DNA of 34,292 bases from Methylobacterium sp. Leaf99 (GTDB taxonomy: Bacteria; Pseudomonadota; Alphaproteobacteria; Rhizobiales; Beijerinckiaceae): contig NZ_LMMU01000010.1 in NCBI RefSeq assembly GCF_001422375.1, positions 1 through 34,292 on the forward strand. The letters run 5' to 3'. The notes beneath the pieces are model-generated. The model was not told the DNA's origin. It did no database searches and worked only from the letters and a program-made list of their open reading frames with translations. Of this stretch, positions 14,105 to 21,422 are shown one piece after another (within the stretch, counting starts at the first letter, position 1; every line of letters begins with the position of its first letter). The position numbers were made by a program, and so were the translations under genes.

Positions 14105-14587
14105 GTGTTCTTCCTGAAGGACCTTCCCACGCGGCAGATGCTGCAGAGCTACGGTGAGCGCTACCCGGGCATGGACGCCGAGGCCGTCGCCGGGGCGCTC
14201 CGGCTCCTGCGGCGCGGGAGCCTGCTGATGCGCGCGCTGGAGGCGTATTTCACGGCCCACGCGCTCTCGCAGACCCGGTTCCTCGTCCTGATCGTCATCG
14301 ATCGCGAGCCGGGGCAAGGGGGGGCGGGGCAAGGGGAGTCGGGACAGGGCGGCTTGCTCGCCAGCGAAATCGCCGACCGGCTCGACATCTCGCGCCCCGT
14401 CGTGACGGACACCGTCAAGGCCCTAGTGCGGGCGGGCCTGCTCGGCAGCGCTCCGGTCCCGGGGGACGGCAGGGCCAAGCGCATCACGGTGACGCCGGCC
14501 GGGGGCGCGGTGCTCGCCGACCTCCTGCCCGGCTACTTCGCCCTCATCGCCGACTTCATGGCGTGCGAGGACGAAGGGGCCGGGTGA
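14105..14587 (+). CDS. MarR family transcriptional regulator with Gly-rich tandem insert
   Basis: The 160-residue protein has a MarR winged-helix pattern: SLLMRALEAYFTAHALSQTRFLVLIVID, ASEIADRLDISRPVVTDTVKALVRAGLLG (recognition helix), then the wing PVPGDGRAKRITVTPAGGAVL. Between the first DNA-binding helices lies an insert of three five-residue repeats (GQGGA, GQGES, GQGGL). It is encoded by a 15-bp tandem duplication at 14311-14355 and is unusual for MarR proteins. The start is a GTG with GAGGAG seven bases upstream. It follows the ABM gene in the same operon, and the SlyA-like box upstream of that gene is its likely target. The stop is 14 bases from the end of the convergent fabI. Confidence 0.9.
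   Translation: MFFLKDLPTRQMLQSYGERYPGMDAEAVAGALRLLRRGSLLMRALEAYFTAHALSQTRFLVLIVIDREPGQGGAGQGESGQGGLLASEIADRLDISRPVVTDTVKALVRAGLLGSAPVPGDGRAKRITVTPAGGAVLADLLPGYFALIADFMACEDEGAG
14311..14355 (+). repeat. 15-bp in-frame tandem repeat within the MarR gene
   Basis: GGGGCAAGGGGGGGC (14311-14325) and GGGGCAAGGGGAGTC (14326-14340) are followed by a more diverged third unit starting GGGACAGGGCGG. The fifteen-base period adds whole pentapeptides, so copy-number change would keep the frame. Confidence 0.8.
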
Positions 14588-14601
14588 CGGAGCGTCCCGG
14601 C

Positions 14602-15444
14602 TCAGTCCTTGTCGAGGCTGAGGTCCGGCGCTTCCGGGTTCTTCATGCCCACCACGTGGTAGCCGGCGTCGACGTGGAGGATCTCGCCGGTCATGCCGCG
14701 GCTCATGTCGGAGACGAGGTAGGCGGCGGTCTCGCCGACCTCCTCGATGGTGACCGTGCGCCGCAGGGGGGCGTTGTACTCGTTCCACTTGAGGATGTAG
14801 CGGAAGTCGCCGATGCCCGACGCCGCCAGGGTCTTGATCGGGCCGGCCGAGATGGCGTTGACGCGGATCTTCGAGGGCCCGAGGTCGGCGGCGAGATAGC
14901 GCACGGAGGCCTCCAGGGCCGCCTTCGCCACACCCATGACGTTGTAGTGCGGCATCCACTTCTCGGCGCCGTAATAGGTCAGGGTCAGGAGCGAGCCGCC
15001 GTTCGTCATCAGCGCCTCGGCGCGCTGGGCGATCGCCGTGAACGAGTAGCACGAGATCAGGAGCGACTTGGTGAAGTTCGCCTCCGAGGTCTCGAGGTAG
15101 CGTCCGGTCAGCTCGTCCTTGTCCGAGAAGGCGATGCAGTGGACGACGAAATCGAGGCCTTCGGGGAACACCTCCGCGGTGGCGGCGAAGACCGCGTCGA
15201 TGGAGGCCGGGTCGGTGACGTCGCAATGGCCGACCACGTGGGCGTCGAGTTCGCGGGCCAGGGGCTCGACGCGCTTCTTCAGGGCGTCGCCCTGATAGGT
15301 GAAGGCGAGCTTGGCCCCGTGGGCGGCGGCGGATTTCGCGATGCCCCAGGCGATGGAGCGGTTGTTGGCGACACCGAGCACCAGGCCGCGCTTGCCGGCC
15401 AGCAGGCCGCCGACCTGATCGTGAACCGGATTCGTGTCCGCCAT
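14602..15444 (-). CDS. fabI: enoyl-[acyl-carrier-protein] reductase (NADH)
   Basis: The 280-residue protein is a FabI-type short-chain reductase. It has the nucleotide-binding GLVLGVANNRSIAWGIAKS (from 20), CIAFSDKDELTGRY, and the active-site segment TYYGAEKWMPHYNVMGVAKAAL with Tyr167 and Lys174 as the YxxxxxxK pair, then NAISAGPIKTLAASGI. It carries out the last reduction of each fatty-acid elongation cycle and is the target of triclosan-type inhibitors. The start at 15444 is preceded by AGGTGA; longer in-frame starts reach into the duplicated leader and add no family sequence. A DnaJ-like gene lies 159 bases upstream on the same strand. The histidine phosphatase that usually follows fabI is displaced by the accessory block. 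Confidence 0.97.
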   Translation of the reverse strand: MADTNPVHDQVGGLLAGKRGLVLGVANNRSIAWGIAKSAAAHGAKLAFTYQGDALKKRVEPLARELDAHVVGHCDVTDPASIDAVFAATAEVFPEGLDFVVHCIAFSDKDELTGRYLETSEANFTKSLLISCYSFTAIAQRAEALMTNGGSLLTLTYYGAEKWMPHYNVMGVAKAALEASVRYLAADLGPSKIRVNAISAGPIKTLAASGIGDFRYILKWNEYNAPLRRTVTIEEVGETAAYLVSDMSRGMTGEILHVDAGYHVVGMKNPEAPDLSLDKD

Positions 15445-15508
15445 GAAGTCACCTGAGCCAGAAGCGTCCGCTGGGCGTGACGAGGCCCGGCCGGAGGGAC
15501 CGGACGGA

Positions 15509-15560
15509 CGGCACGCGCCGCGCGCACCCTTGAACGGCACGCGCCGCGGGCACTCTTAGC
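15509..15560. repeat. 26-bp tandem duplication in the fabI leader
   Basis: Two adjacent 26-base units (15509-15534 and 15535-15560) share CGGCACGCGCCGCG exactly and about 21 of 26 positions overall. They lie in the spacer between the DnaJ-like gene and fabI, 65 bases or more upstream of the fabI start. Confidence 0.8.
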
Positions 15561-15603
15561 GGAGGCATGGCGATGACGGAAGTCCGGGATTTTCCGGGTC
15601 GGT

Positions 15604-16551
15604 TCACCCCACCCGCGCGGCGCGCCGGGCCTTGGCGTAGTCGGTGAGCGCCGGGTCCTCGGCGTCGGGCAGGGCGATGGCGGTGGTGGCGAACAGGTCG
15701 CCCCGCGTGCCGTCCTTCTTCGGCAGGCCCTTGCCCTTGAGGCGGAAGGTGCGGCCCGAACCGGTCATGGCCGGAATCCGCATCTCGACGGCGCCCGTCA
15801 GGGTCGGCACCCGGATCGGCCCGCCGAGGACCGCGTCCTCGAGGGGCACCTCGACGGAGGCGCGCAGATCCGCGCCGTCCGGGGTGAAGCGGGGGTGCGG
15901 CAGGATGCGGATGGTGAGCAGCGCGTCGCCCGGCGCACCGCGCCCGGCCGGCGCTCCGAGGCCGCGCAGGCGGATCACCTGCCCGTCGACCACGCCGCGC
16001 GGCACCACCACGTCGACGTCGCGCCCGCCCGGCAGGGACAGGCGCAGCTTCTCCTCGCTCGCCACCTGCTCGAGGGTCACGCTGAGCTCGGCCGCCACGT
16101 CGTCGCCCTTGGCCGGCTCGCGCGGGCCGGCGCCGGCCCCACCGGCGCCGGCCCGGAACGCCTCGCCGAACAGGTGCGAGAAGATGTCGTCGCCCATGCC
16201 ACCGGGCCCGCCGCCTCCGGGCCCGCCGGCGCCGCGTCCCCGGGCCGCCTGCTCGAAGCCGAACCCGCCGGCCCGGGCGCCACCGCCGCCGCCGAAGCCG
16301 CCGAACCCCTCGAACCCGCTGGCGCGGGGCTTGCCGTCGCCGTCGATCTCGCCCCGGTCGAACTGCCCGCGCTTGCCGGCGTCGCCCAGGATCTCGTAGG
16401 CCGAGTTCGCCTCGGCGAAGCGGTCCTTGGCCTTGGCGTCGCCGGCGTTGCGGTCGGGGTGGTAGGCCTTGGCGAGCTTGCGGTAGGCCTTCTTGATGTC
16501 GGTTTCGCTGGCGCCCTTGGGCACGCCCAGCACGTCGTAGGGATTGCGCAT
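15604..16551 (-). CDS. DnaJ/CbpA-like J-domain protein without zinc finger
   Basis: The 315-residue protein has an N-terminal J domain (1-66) with the HPD motif at 31-33. A Gly/Phe/Ala-rich linker follows (about 75-150), then a DnaJ C-terminal peptide-binding region (AELSVTLEQVASEEKLRLSLPGGRDVDVVVPRG, PGDALLTIRILPHPRF, LEDAVLGGPIRVPTL, GKGLPKKDG). The CxxCxGxG zinc repeats of DnaJ are absent, so it is a CbpA/DjlA-like type B co-chaperone working with DnaK. The linker is unusually Gly-rich for its length. It lies upstream of fabI and downstream of the lipoprotein gene, all on the minus strand. No strong ribosome binding site precedes the ATG at 16551. Confidence 0.93.
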   Translation of the reverse strand: MRNPYDVLGVPKGASETDIKKAYRKLAKAYHPDRNAGDAKAKDRFAEANSAYEILGDAGKRGQFDRGEIDGDGKPRASGFEGFGGFGGGGGARAGGFGFEQAARGRGAGGPGGGGPGGMGDDIFSHLFGEAFRAGAGGAGAGPREPAKGDDVAAELSVTLEQVASEEKLRLSLPGGRDVDVVVPRGVVDGQVIRLRGLGAPAGRGAPGDALLTIRILPHPRFTPDGADLRASVEVPLEDAVLGGPIRVPTLTGAVEMRIPAMTGSGRTFRLKGKGLPKKDGTRGDLFATTAIALPDAEDPALTDYAKARRAARVG

Positions 16552-16664
16552 CGGTCAGATATGTCTCGGTGCCGTGGGGAGCCGGTGGTGCCGCCCCCCC
16601 GGAATCATCGTGCTTGATGTGGACGGTTCGCGGCGGCTTCGCAACGCGAGCCTTCCAGATTTCG

Positions 16665-16687
16665 CCGGCGCATCACGGATGCGCCGG
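16665..16687. terminator. perfect 10-bp hairpin downstream of the lipoprotein gene
   Basis: CCGGCGCATC-ACG-GATGCGCCGG forms a ten-base-pair stem with a three-base loop, 60 bases past the lipoprotein stop on the minus strand. No T run follows, so it may be a Rho-dependent 3'-end stabiliser or a processing site. The rest of the 196-base spacer (16552-16747) holds nothing else I can name. Confidence 0.45.
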
Positions 16688-16747
16688 TCCACCCCTGGCA
16701 ACGCGCGACGCCTCCCGCCCGATCCCTCGGCGTCCGATCCCCCGGCG

Positions 16748-17266
16748 TCAGATCGCCGCCTTCGTGCCGCGCACCCGCTTCAGGGTCCACTCGCCGCCCG
16801 ACGGCTTGCAGCCGGTGCCGCGCAGGAACCGGCTGCGGCCCGGGGCGATCACCGAGGCGAGGAAGTCGCGGCAGATCTGGTCGTTGGAGACGTAAGGCAG
16901 GCCCGTCGGGTTGACGGAGCCGCGCAGGTTGGTCTCGGGATTGTCCCACTTCACCGGGCGGCCGTTGCCCTGCGGATCGAGGGCCACCGACAGGGCCGCG
17001 TGGGCCCGGCGCCAGTCCTCGGTGCCGAGGTCCTGGCCGAACCCCACCGGATGGCGCTCGATGCTCCCCGTGCTCGTCGGCTCGGGCGGCGGGGCGGCCT
17101 CCGCGACGGTCTCCGTCTGGAAGGTGATGATCGGCAGGCCGCAGCCCGACAGGGGCAGGAAGGTGAGGGCGACCACGGCCCGCCACGTCCCAAGGCTCCG
17201 CTTCGAAAAACCGGCGGCGGGGATGTTGGCCGCCGGCCGTTTCGCTCTAAAGTCGCACCGACGCAT
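16748..17266 (-). CDS. RT0821/Lpp0805-like surface lipoprotein
   Basis: The product (about 172 residues) has a long basic N-terminus, then a hydrophobic stretch WRAVVALTFLPLSGCG whose LSGC is a lipobox, so it is probably a lipid-anchored envelope protein. The C-terminal part, DWRRAHAALSVALDPQGNGRPVKWDNPETNLRGSVNP...CRDF...GTGCKPSGGEW, resembles RT0821/Lpp0805-type surface proteins (17-kDa antigen-like), with DP, NP and a pair of cysteines. Its function is unknown. The start is uncertain: ATG at 17266, GTG at 17281, or an internal GTG just before VALTFLPL that would give a compact signal peptide. It is divergent from pdxH, a neighbourhood I recall from other Rhizobiales. Confidence 0.8.
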   Translation of the reverse strand: MRRCDFRAKRPAANIPAAGFSKRSLGTWRAVVALTFLPLSGCGLPIITFQTETVAEAAPPPEPTSTGSIERHPVGFGQDLGTEDWRRAHAALSVALDPQGNGRPVKWDNPETNLRGSVNPTGLPYVSNDQICRDFLASVIAPGRSRFLRGTGCKPSGGEWTLKRVRGTKAAI

Positions 17267-17351
17267 TACACTTGAACTCACGACGGGAGAGGACCGACGG
17301 CCAACCGCGCCCCACGTCGGTGCCCCCCGACCCGGATCTCACGCTCGCAGG

Positions 17352-17987
17352 ATGTTCGCCTTGGATCGGTTAAGGATCGATGACCCCGCCCCCGCGGCCG
17401 ACTTCACCCGCGCCACGGATCCGTGGGCACTGTTCGGCGTCTGGATGGCCGAGGCCGAGGCCGCGGAGCCCAACGACGCCAACGCCATGGCGCTGGCCAC
17501 CGCCGGCTCCGACGGCCTGCCCGACGTGCGCATGGTGCTCCTGAAGGGCGTCGATGCGCGCGGATTCGTGTTCTACACCAACACCGACTCGGCCAAGGGC
17601 GAGGAACTGGCCCAGAACCGACAGGCCGCCCTGGTGCTGCACTGGAAGAGCCTGCGCCGGCAGGTCCGCGCCCGCGGCCCCGTGTCGCCCGTCACGCCGG
17701 CGGAGGCGGACGCGTACTTCGCCAGCCGCGCCCGCGACAGCCGCATCGGCGCCCATGCCAGCCGCCAGTCGCGGCCCCTCGCCGACCGCGCCACCCTGGA
17801 GGCGGAGGTGGCGGCGCTGGCCGCCCGGTTCGAGGACGGCCCGGTGCCGCGGCCGGAGAACTGGATCGGTTTTCGCATCGCGCCCGTCGCGATGGAGTTC
17901 TGGCAGGACGGCCCGTTCCGCCTGCACGACCGGGTCCGGTTCACGCGGTCCGGCGACGGCTGGGCCGGCGCGCGGCTCTATCCGTGA
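17352..17987 (+). CDS. pdxH: pyridoxamine 5'-phosphate oxidase
   Basis: The 211-residue protein has PdxH hallmarks: EPNDANAMALATAGSDGLPDVRMVLLKGVDARGFVFYTNTDSAKGEEL, LHWKSLRRQVRARGPVSPV (FMN and phosphate contacts), the RDSRIGAHASRQS segment, PENWIGFRIAPVAMEFWQ, and a C-terminal ARLYP where RLxP is usual. It oxidises pyridoxine or pyridoxamine 5'-phosphate to PLP with FMN. PLP is the cofactor of both cysteine desulfurases encoded further right. Usual homologues read SxIGAWAS where this one has SRIGAHAS. The ATG at 17352 has only a weak ribosome binding site, so a slightly different start is possible. It is divergent from the lipoprotein gene with an 85-base spacer. Confidence 0.94.
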   Translation: MFALDRLRIDDPAPAADFTRATDPWALFGVWMAEAEAAEPNDANAMALATAGSDGLPDVRMVLLKGVDARGFVFYTNTDSAKGEELAQNRQAALVLHWKSLRRQVRARGPVSPVTPAEADAYFASRARDSRIGAHASRQSRPLADRATLEAEVAALAARFEDGPVPRPENWIGFRIAPVAMEFWQDGPFRLHDRVRFTRSGDGWAGARLYP

Positions 17988-18115
17988 CGGACGCCGCCGG
18001 TCCGTGGTGCGGCGCGGGATCGACCCTGGATTTTAGGATCGGCGCCCCTTAGACCTTGAGATCGGCGTGGCGGATGTCTTCCGGTTAACCGCCTCCCGAT
18101 CCTGAAGGAACGGTC

Positions 18116-18871
18116 TTGGCCACATCCTCCAACGAACGCCGGCGCGTCATGCTGCTCACGGGCGCGAGCCGCGGCATCGGCCACGCCACGGTCAAGCGGT
18201 TCTCCGCGGCCGGCTGGCGGGTCATCACCTGCTCGCGCCACGCGTTTCCCGAGAACTGTCCGTGGGAGATGGGCCCGGAGGATCACCTCCAGGTCGATCT
18301 GGCCGATCCCGAGGACACCATGCGGGGGATCCGGGAAGTGGCCGGGCGGCTGGCCGACGAGGGCGGCCTGCTCCACGCACTCGTCAACAATGCCGGCATC
18401 TCGCCGAAGGGCGCCAACGGCGAGCGCCTCGGCGCCATCGCCACGGAATTCGGCGACTGGCGCAAGGTGTTCCAGGTCAACGTGTTCGCGCCGCTCCTCC
18501 TGGCGCGGGGCCTGTGCGAGGAACTGACCCGGGCCAAGGGCTCCATCGTCAACGTCACCTCCATCGCGGGCTCCCGCGTCCATCCCTTCGCGGGCGCCGC
18601 CTACGGCACCTCGAAGGCGGCGCTGGCCGGCCTCACCCGCGAGATGGCGAGCGATTTCGGACCCCTCGGGGTGCGCGTCAACGCGATCTCGCCCGGCGAG
18701 ATCGACACCGCCATCCTCTCGCCCGGCACGGACAAGATCGTCGCCGGCATTCCCCAGCGCCGCCTCGGCACCCCCGACGAGGTGGCGAAGGCCATCTACT
18801 TCCTGTGCACCGAGGCCTCGTCCTACGTGAACGGCGCCGAGCTGCACATCAACGGCGGCCAGCATGTCTGA
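18116..18871 (+). CDS. short-chain dehydrogenase/reductase
   Basis: This 251-residue classical SDR has TGASRGIG (15-22, NAD(P) binding), NNAGISPKGA (91-100), active-site Ser149, and the YxxxK pair Tyr163/Lys167 in AAYGTSKAAL, then VNAISPGEIDT and GGQHV at the end. The substrate is unknown. The start is TTG at 18116, chosen because AAGGA lies seven bases upstream and the frame has no better initiator before the Rossmann strand. It is the first of four overlapping plus-strand genes, its end overlapping the next start by eight bases. A perfect palindrome CGGTTAACCG (18082-18091) lies 25 bases upstream of the start and might be an operator. Confidence 0.92.
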   Translation: MATSSNERRRVMLLTGASRGIGHATVKRFSAAGWRVITCSRHAFPENCPWEMGPEDHLQVDLADPEDTMRGIREVAGRLADEGGLLHALVNNAGISPKGANGERLGAIATEFGDWRKVFQVNVFAPLLLARGLCEELTRAKGSIVNVTSIAGSRVHPFAGAAYGTSKAALAGLTREMASDFGPLGVRVNAISPGEIDTAILSPGTDKIVAGIPQRRLGTPDEVAKAIYFLCTEASSYVNGAELHINGGQHV

Positions 18872-19955
18872 ACGGGTGGCGCGGCCCGCGCTCCTCGTCG
18901 CCCTGCTGCTCCTCGCCACGCCGCTCCCGGCCGCCGCCGAGCCGTCCGTCACCCTCCTCGACCTGCCGTTCGCCGCGAGCGCCCTGCGCGGCCCCGGCAG
19001 CGAGGTCGCCGTGGCCGTGGCGACCTCCGGCCTCCTGCCCCTGGCGCGGCCGAAAGCGGGCGCATCCGAGGACGGCGCGCCCATCGCCGTGGTCTGGGGC
19101 GAGGCGGGGGGCGCCGCCCTCGCCCTCGTGGACGGGCGGGTGACCGTGACGCTCCTGGGCCGCGAGGCCGTGGCGGGACTGGCCGCCGCCGAGACCCCGC
19201 GCGGGGCGCTTGCGGGCTCGCGCCGGGCCGTCGCCGGGGCCCTGTCGGCCCACCTCGCCGAGCCGGTGACGGCCGGGGGCCGCGCGGGGGCGGGCGCCCT
19301 CGTGATCCGCGAGCGCAAGGCCGTTCCCATGAGCGCCGAGCCGAAACCCGTGCCGGTGGCCACCGCGACGGTGCGGCCCGCCCCCGAGGCCGCCTTCGCC
19401 CTGCGGTCCCCGCACATCGCGACCTTCGACGGGCGCCCCGCCATCGTCGCCGTCACCGAGGCCGGGGACGGGTCTTCGCTGGCGGTGGCGGAGGCCGCCG
19501 AGGCCGGCTGGAGCGTGCGGGCGCGCGGCCCCGTGGAGGCCGGCAAGCCGCTCCAGGTGGCCGGCGTCGCGGACTTCTCCGGCACCGGCCGGCCGCAGAT
19601 CGCCGTGACGGGGCCGGCCGGCGGCGCCACCCGGCTCGGACTCTGGGCCTACGAGGGTGGGACCTTGCGCGCCCTTCACGCGGCATCCGGCTACGACGCC
19701 GCGTCCCCCGGCGAGGGCGGTCCCGGCCTGGCGGCGCTCCTCCCCCGCGACGGGGCCGTGGACCTCGCCCTGCCGGTGGCGGACCGCTCGGCCCTGGCGG
19801 TTCTCTCCCTCAAGGGCGCCGTGACGGAGCGCGCCCGCGTTCCTCTGCCGGCGCCCGCCGCCTTCGGCGTCGCCACCCTCGGGACGGGACCGGCCGCCCG
19901 CCTCCTCGTCGGCCTTGCCGACGGGCGCATCGCCGTGGTGAATCCCGACCCATGA
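18864..19955 (+). CDS. secreted hypothetical protein with repeat-like beta architecture
   Basis: The 363-residue protein starts with a clear signal peptide (RPALLVALLLLATPLPAAA, cleavage near 26), so it is exported. The mature part is Ala/Gly/Val-rich, with recurring strands of the form RPxIVAVTEAGDGSSLAV, QVAGVADFSGTGRPQIAVTG and DGAVDLALPVADRSALAVLSLKG. This resembles FG-GAP or beta-propeller blades (DxxGxGxxxIxV) and would suit a small propeller. I do not recognise a family. It overlaps the SDR gene by eight bases and the Nudix gene by four (ATGA), so all are probably translated as a unit. A PQQ-enzyme or FG-GAP relation is conceivable, but no cofactor motif is visible. Confidence 0.75.
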   Translation: MSERVARPALLVALLLLATPLPAAAEPSVTLLDLPFAASALRGPGSEVAVAVATSGLLPLARPKAGASEDGAPIAVVWGEAGGAALALVDGRVTVTLLGREAVAGLAAAETPRGALAGSRRAVAGALSAHLAEPVTAGGRAGAGALVIRERKAVPMSAEPKPVPVATATVRPAPEAAFALRSPHIATFDGRPAIVAVTEAGDGSSLAVAEAAEAGWSVRARGPVEAGKPLQVAGVADFSGTGRPQIAVTGPAGGATRLGLWAYEGGTLRALHAASGYDAASPGEGGPGLAALLPRDGAVDLALPVADRSALAVLSLKGAVTERARVPLPAPAAFGVATLGTGPAARLLVGLADGRIAVVNPDP

Positions 19956-20455
19956 GTGAAACCGATCCGTCCGACGACGCCACGCGGCTGTTCCCGGCGC
20001 GGCCCTTCGTCGGCGCCTCCATCGCGGTGATCCGGGGCGACCGGGTGCTCCTCGCCGCCCGGGCCAACGCGCCCATGCGCGGGGTCTGGACCCTGCCGGG
20101 CGGCCTCGTCGAGGCCGGCGAGGCCCTGGCCGAGGCGGCCCTGCGCGAGCTGCGCGAAGAGGTCGGCCTCGCGGCAACGGTGGTCGGCGTGCTGCCCCCC
20201 ACCGAGATCATCCTGCGCGCCGCGGATGGCCGGACGCGCCACCATTACGTGGTCCATCCCCACGCCGCCCTGTGGACCGGCGGCGAGCCGGTGGCGGGAC
20301 CGGAAGCGCTGGCCGTGCGCTGGGCGACCCCGGCGGAGCTCGCCGGCCTCGACACCACGCCGGGCCTCGACGGCACCGTGGCGGCCGCCTTCGCGCGGGT
20401 CGCCGCCCACGAGATCTCCGAAAACCCCGAGACATCCGGGACATCCGCCGCGTGA
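19952..20455 (+). CDS. Nudix hydrolase
   Basis: The 167-residue protein has a full Nudix box at about 51-73 (GLVEAGEALAEAALRELREEVGL; G-x5-E-x7-REVxEExGU in spirit) on a Nudix fold that starts FVGASIAVIRGDRVLLAARANAPMRGVWTLPGG. Enzymes of this class hydrolyse nucleoside diphosphates linked to other groups, including ADP-ribose and oxidised nucleotides. The substrate cannot be told here; the W-x-LPGG and HHYVV sequence resembles the ADP-ribose/NUDT-like group. Its ATG overlaps the stop of the secreted protein gene, and its stop overlaps the next GTG start (GTGA). Translational coupling through all four genes is likely. Confidence 0.93.
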   Translation: MSETDPSDDATRLFPARPFVGASIAVIRGDRVLLAARANAPMRGVWTLPGGLVEAGEALAEAALRELREEVGLAATVVGVLPPTEIILRAADGRTRHHYVVHPHAALWTGGEPVAGPEALAVRWATPAELAGLDTTPGLDGTVAAAFARVAAHEISENPETSGTSAA

Positions 20456-20928
20456 CGAAGCCCGGATCGGTCCCCGTCTTCAGCCTGTGCCTGTGCCTCC
20501 TGACGATCCTGGCGGCGGTTCCCGGCGCCGAGGCCCAGCAGGGGCGGGGCGGGGCGACCCGTGCCGCGCCGAAGGGCGAGGGCAAGAGCTCCGAAAAGGA
20601 GCCGGCCCCCGCCCCCGAGCCGCCGCCGGCGCCCTACGACCGCGACCTGATGCGGCTGTCCGAGATCGTCGGGGCCCTGGCCTTCCTGCGCGAGCTCTGC
20701 GCCGACCCGGACGCGGCCCAATGGCCCGTGCGGATGAAGGCGCTCCTGGAGGCCGAGGGCGTCACCCCCGGCCGCCGCGACCGTCTGGCCGGCGCCTACA
20801 ACCGGGGCTATCGCGGCTACGCCCTGACCTACCGGGTCTGCACGTCCTCCGCCCGGGAGGCGGCCACCCGGTTCGTGATCGAGGGCGAGCGCCTGTCGCA
20901 CGCTCTGGCCAGCCGCTTCGGCGGGTGA
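20452..20928 (+). CDS. TIGR02301-like exported protein
   Basis: The 158-residue product begins with a signal peptide (VFSLCLCLLTILAAVPGAEAQ), a Pro/Ala/Glu-rich linker (about 35-62), then a conserved helical domain: YDRDLMRLSEIVGALAFLRELCADPDAAQWPVRMKALLEAEG, RRDRLAGAYNRGYRGYALTYRVCTSSA. I recognise this as the alphaproteobacterial family TIGR02301, whose function is unknown. Two cysteines (ELC and RVC) may form a disulfide in the periplasm. The GTG start at 20452 overlaps the Nudix stop by four bases. Followed by an imperfect 6-bp hairpin at 20930-20957 without a T run. Confidence 0.85.
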   Translation: MTKPGSVPVFSLCLCLLTILAAVPGAEAQQGRGGATRAAPKGEGKSSEKEPAPAPEPPPAPYDRDLMRLSEIVGALAFLRELCADPDAAQWPVRMKALLEAEGVTPGRRDRLAGAYNRGYRGYALTYRVCTSSAREAATRFVIEGERLSHALASRFGG

Positions 20929-21085
20929 TGCGGCCGAGCCACACTCCGAACGGCCGCGGTTAATTCGAACAATTCGAGCGCCGACGTTAACCGCTTCGCA
21001 ATTCCTGGCTTTGCGGGCCCGATTCCGCGCCCTATCATCCTTGGAACCTGCCGAGCGGTCCTTCGGCGCCAACGATAGCCTGGCC

Positions 21086-21340
21086 ATGCACGCTGAATCA
21101 GCCCCCGCGCCCTTCGAGGCGGATCTCGACGACAAGCGCGCCGCGCTCGGCTACGTGTCGGAGGCGTTCGCCGAGGGCTGTCTCGACGGCCTCGACGGCG
21201 ACTGCATGGCCCAGGCCGCCCTGTTCGCGGCGTTCCAGGAGCTGGTGATGACCTACGGCGAGGAAGCCACCGCCCGCTACGCCGAGGGTTTTCCGGACCG
21301 CATCCGCGGCGGTGCCTTCACCACGGCCCCGCAGCATTGA
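21086..21340 (+). CDS. small hypothetical protein, 84 residues
   Basis: This acidic helical protein reads DDKRAALGYVSEAFAEGCLDGLDGDCMAQAALFAAFQELVMTYGEEATARYAEGFPDRI. Its composition differs from shadow frames, and its pattern is that of a conserved small alphaproteobacterial protein. I cannot name a family. There are two cysteines and no signal peptide or membrane segment. The ATG at 21086 lacks a good ribosome binding site; a TTG at 21011 in the same frame would add 25 residues. Upstream, 20929-21085 contains a direct repeat of ATTCGA (within TAATTCGAACAATTCGAG, from 20961) that could be regulatory. It converges on the hydrolase gene. Confidence 0.6.
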   Translation: MHAESAPAPFEADLDDKRAALGYVSEAFAEGCLDGLDGDCMAQAALFAAFQELVMTYGEEATARYAEGFPDRIRGGAFTTAPQH

Positions 21341-21347
21341 GGCGGGG

Positions 21348-21410
21348 TCGGACCGGGCCGTGCGGCCGGGTCCGAAGCTCTGAGCCCGGGGATGCGCGTC
21401 TCCCCCGGGC
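21348..21410. terminator. two tandem hairpins between convergent genes
   Basis: TCGGACCGGGCCG and CGGCCGGGTCCGA (21348-21375) pair with one mismatch. GCCCGGGG and CCCCGGGC (21384-21391 and 21403-21410) pair perfectly around an 11-base loop. Both lie in the 82-base gap between convergent genes, so they probably act as a bidirectional terminator or 3'-end protectors. T runs are absent. Confidence 0.6.
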
Positions 21411-21422
21411 GACCGCCCCGCC

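Noticed and set aside
17978..19630. Minus-strand frame of about 550 codons opposite the SDR and secreted-protein genes
   Set aside because: The plus-strand SDR has complete catalytic motifs and the next gene a signal peptide; the antisense product is repetitive Ala/Arg/Pro sequence.
20961..20978. CtrA-type TTAA-N7-TTAA site upstream of the small hypothetical gene
   Set aside because: Only the first half-site is present; the second reads AATT, so I mention only a direct repeat of ATTCGA.
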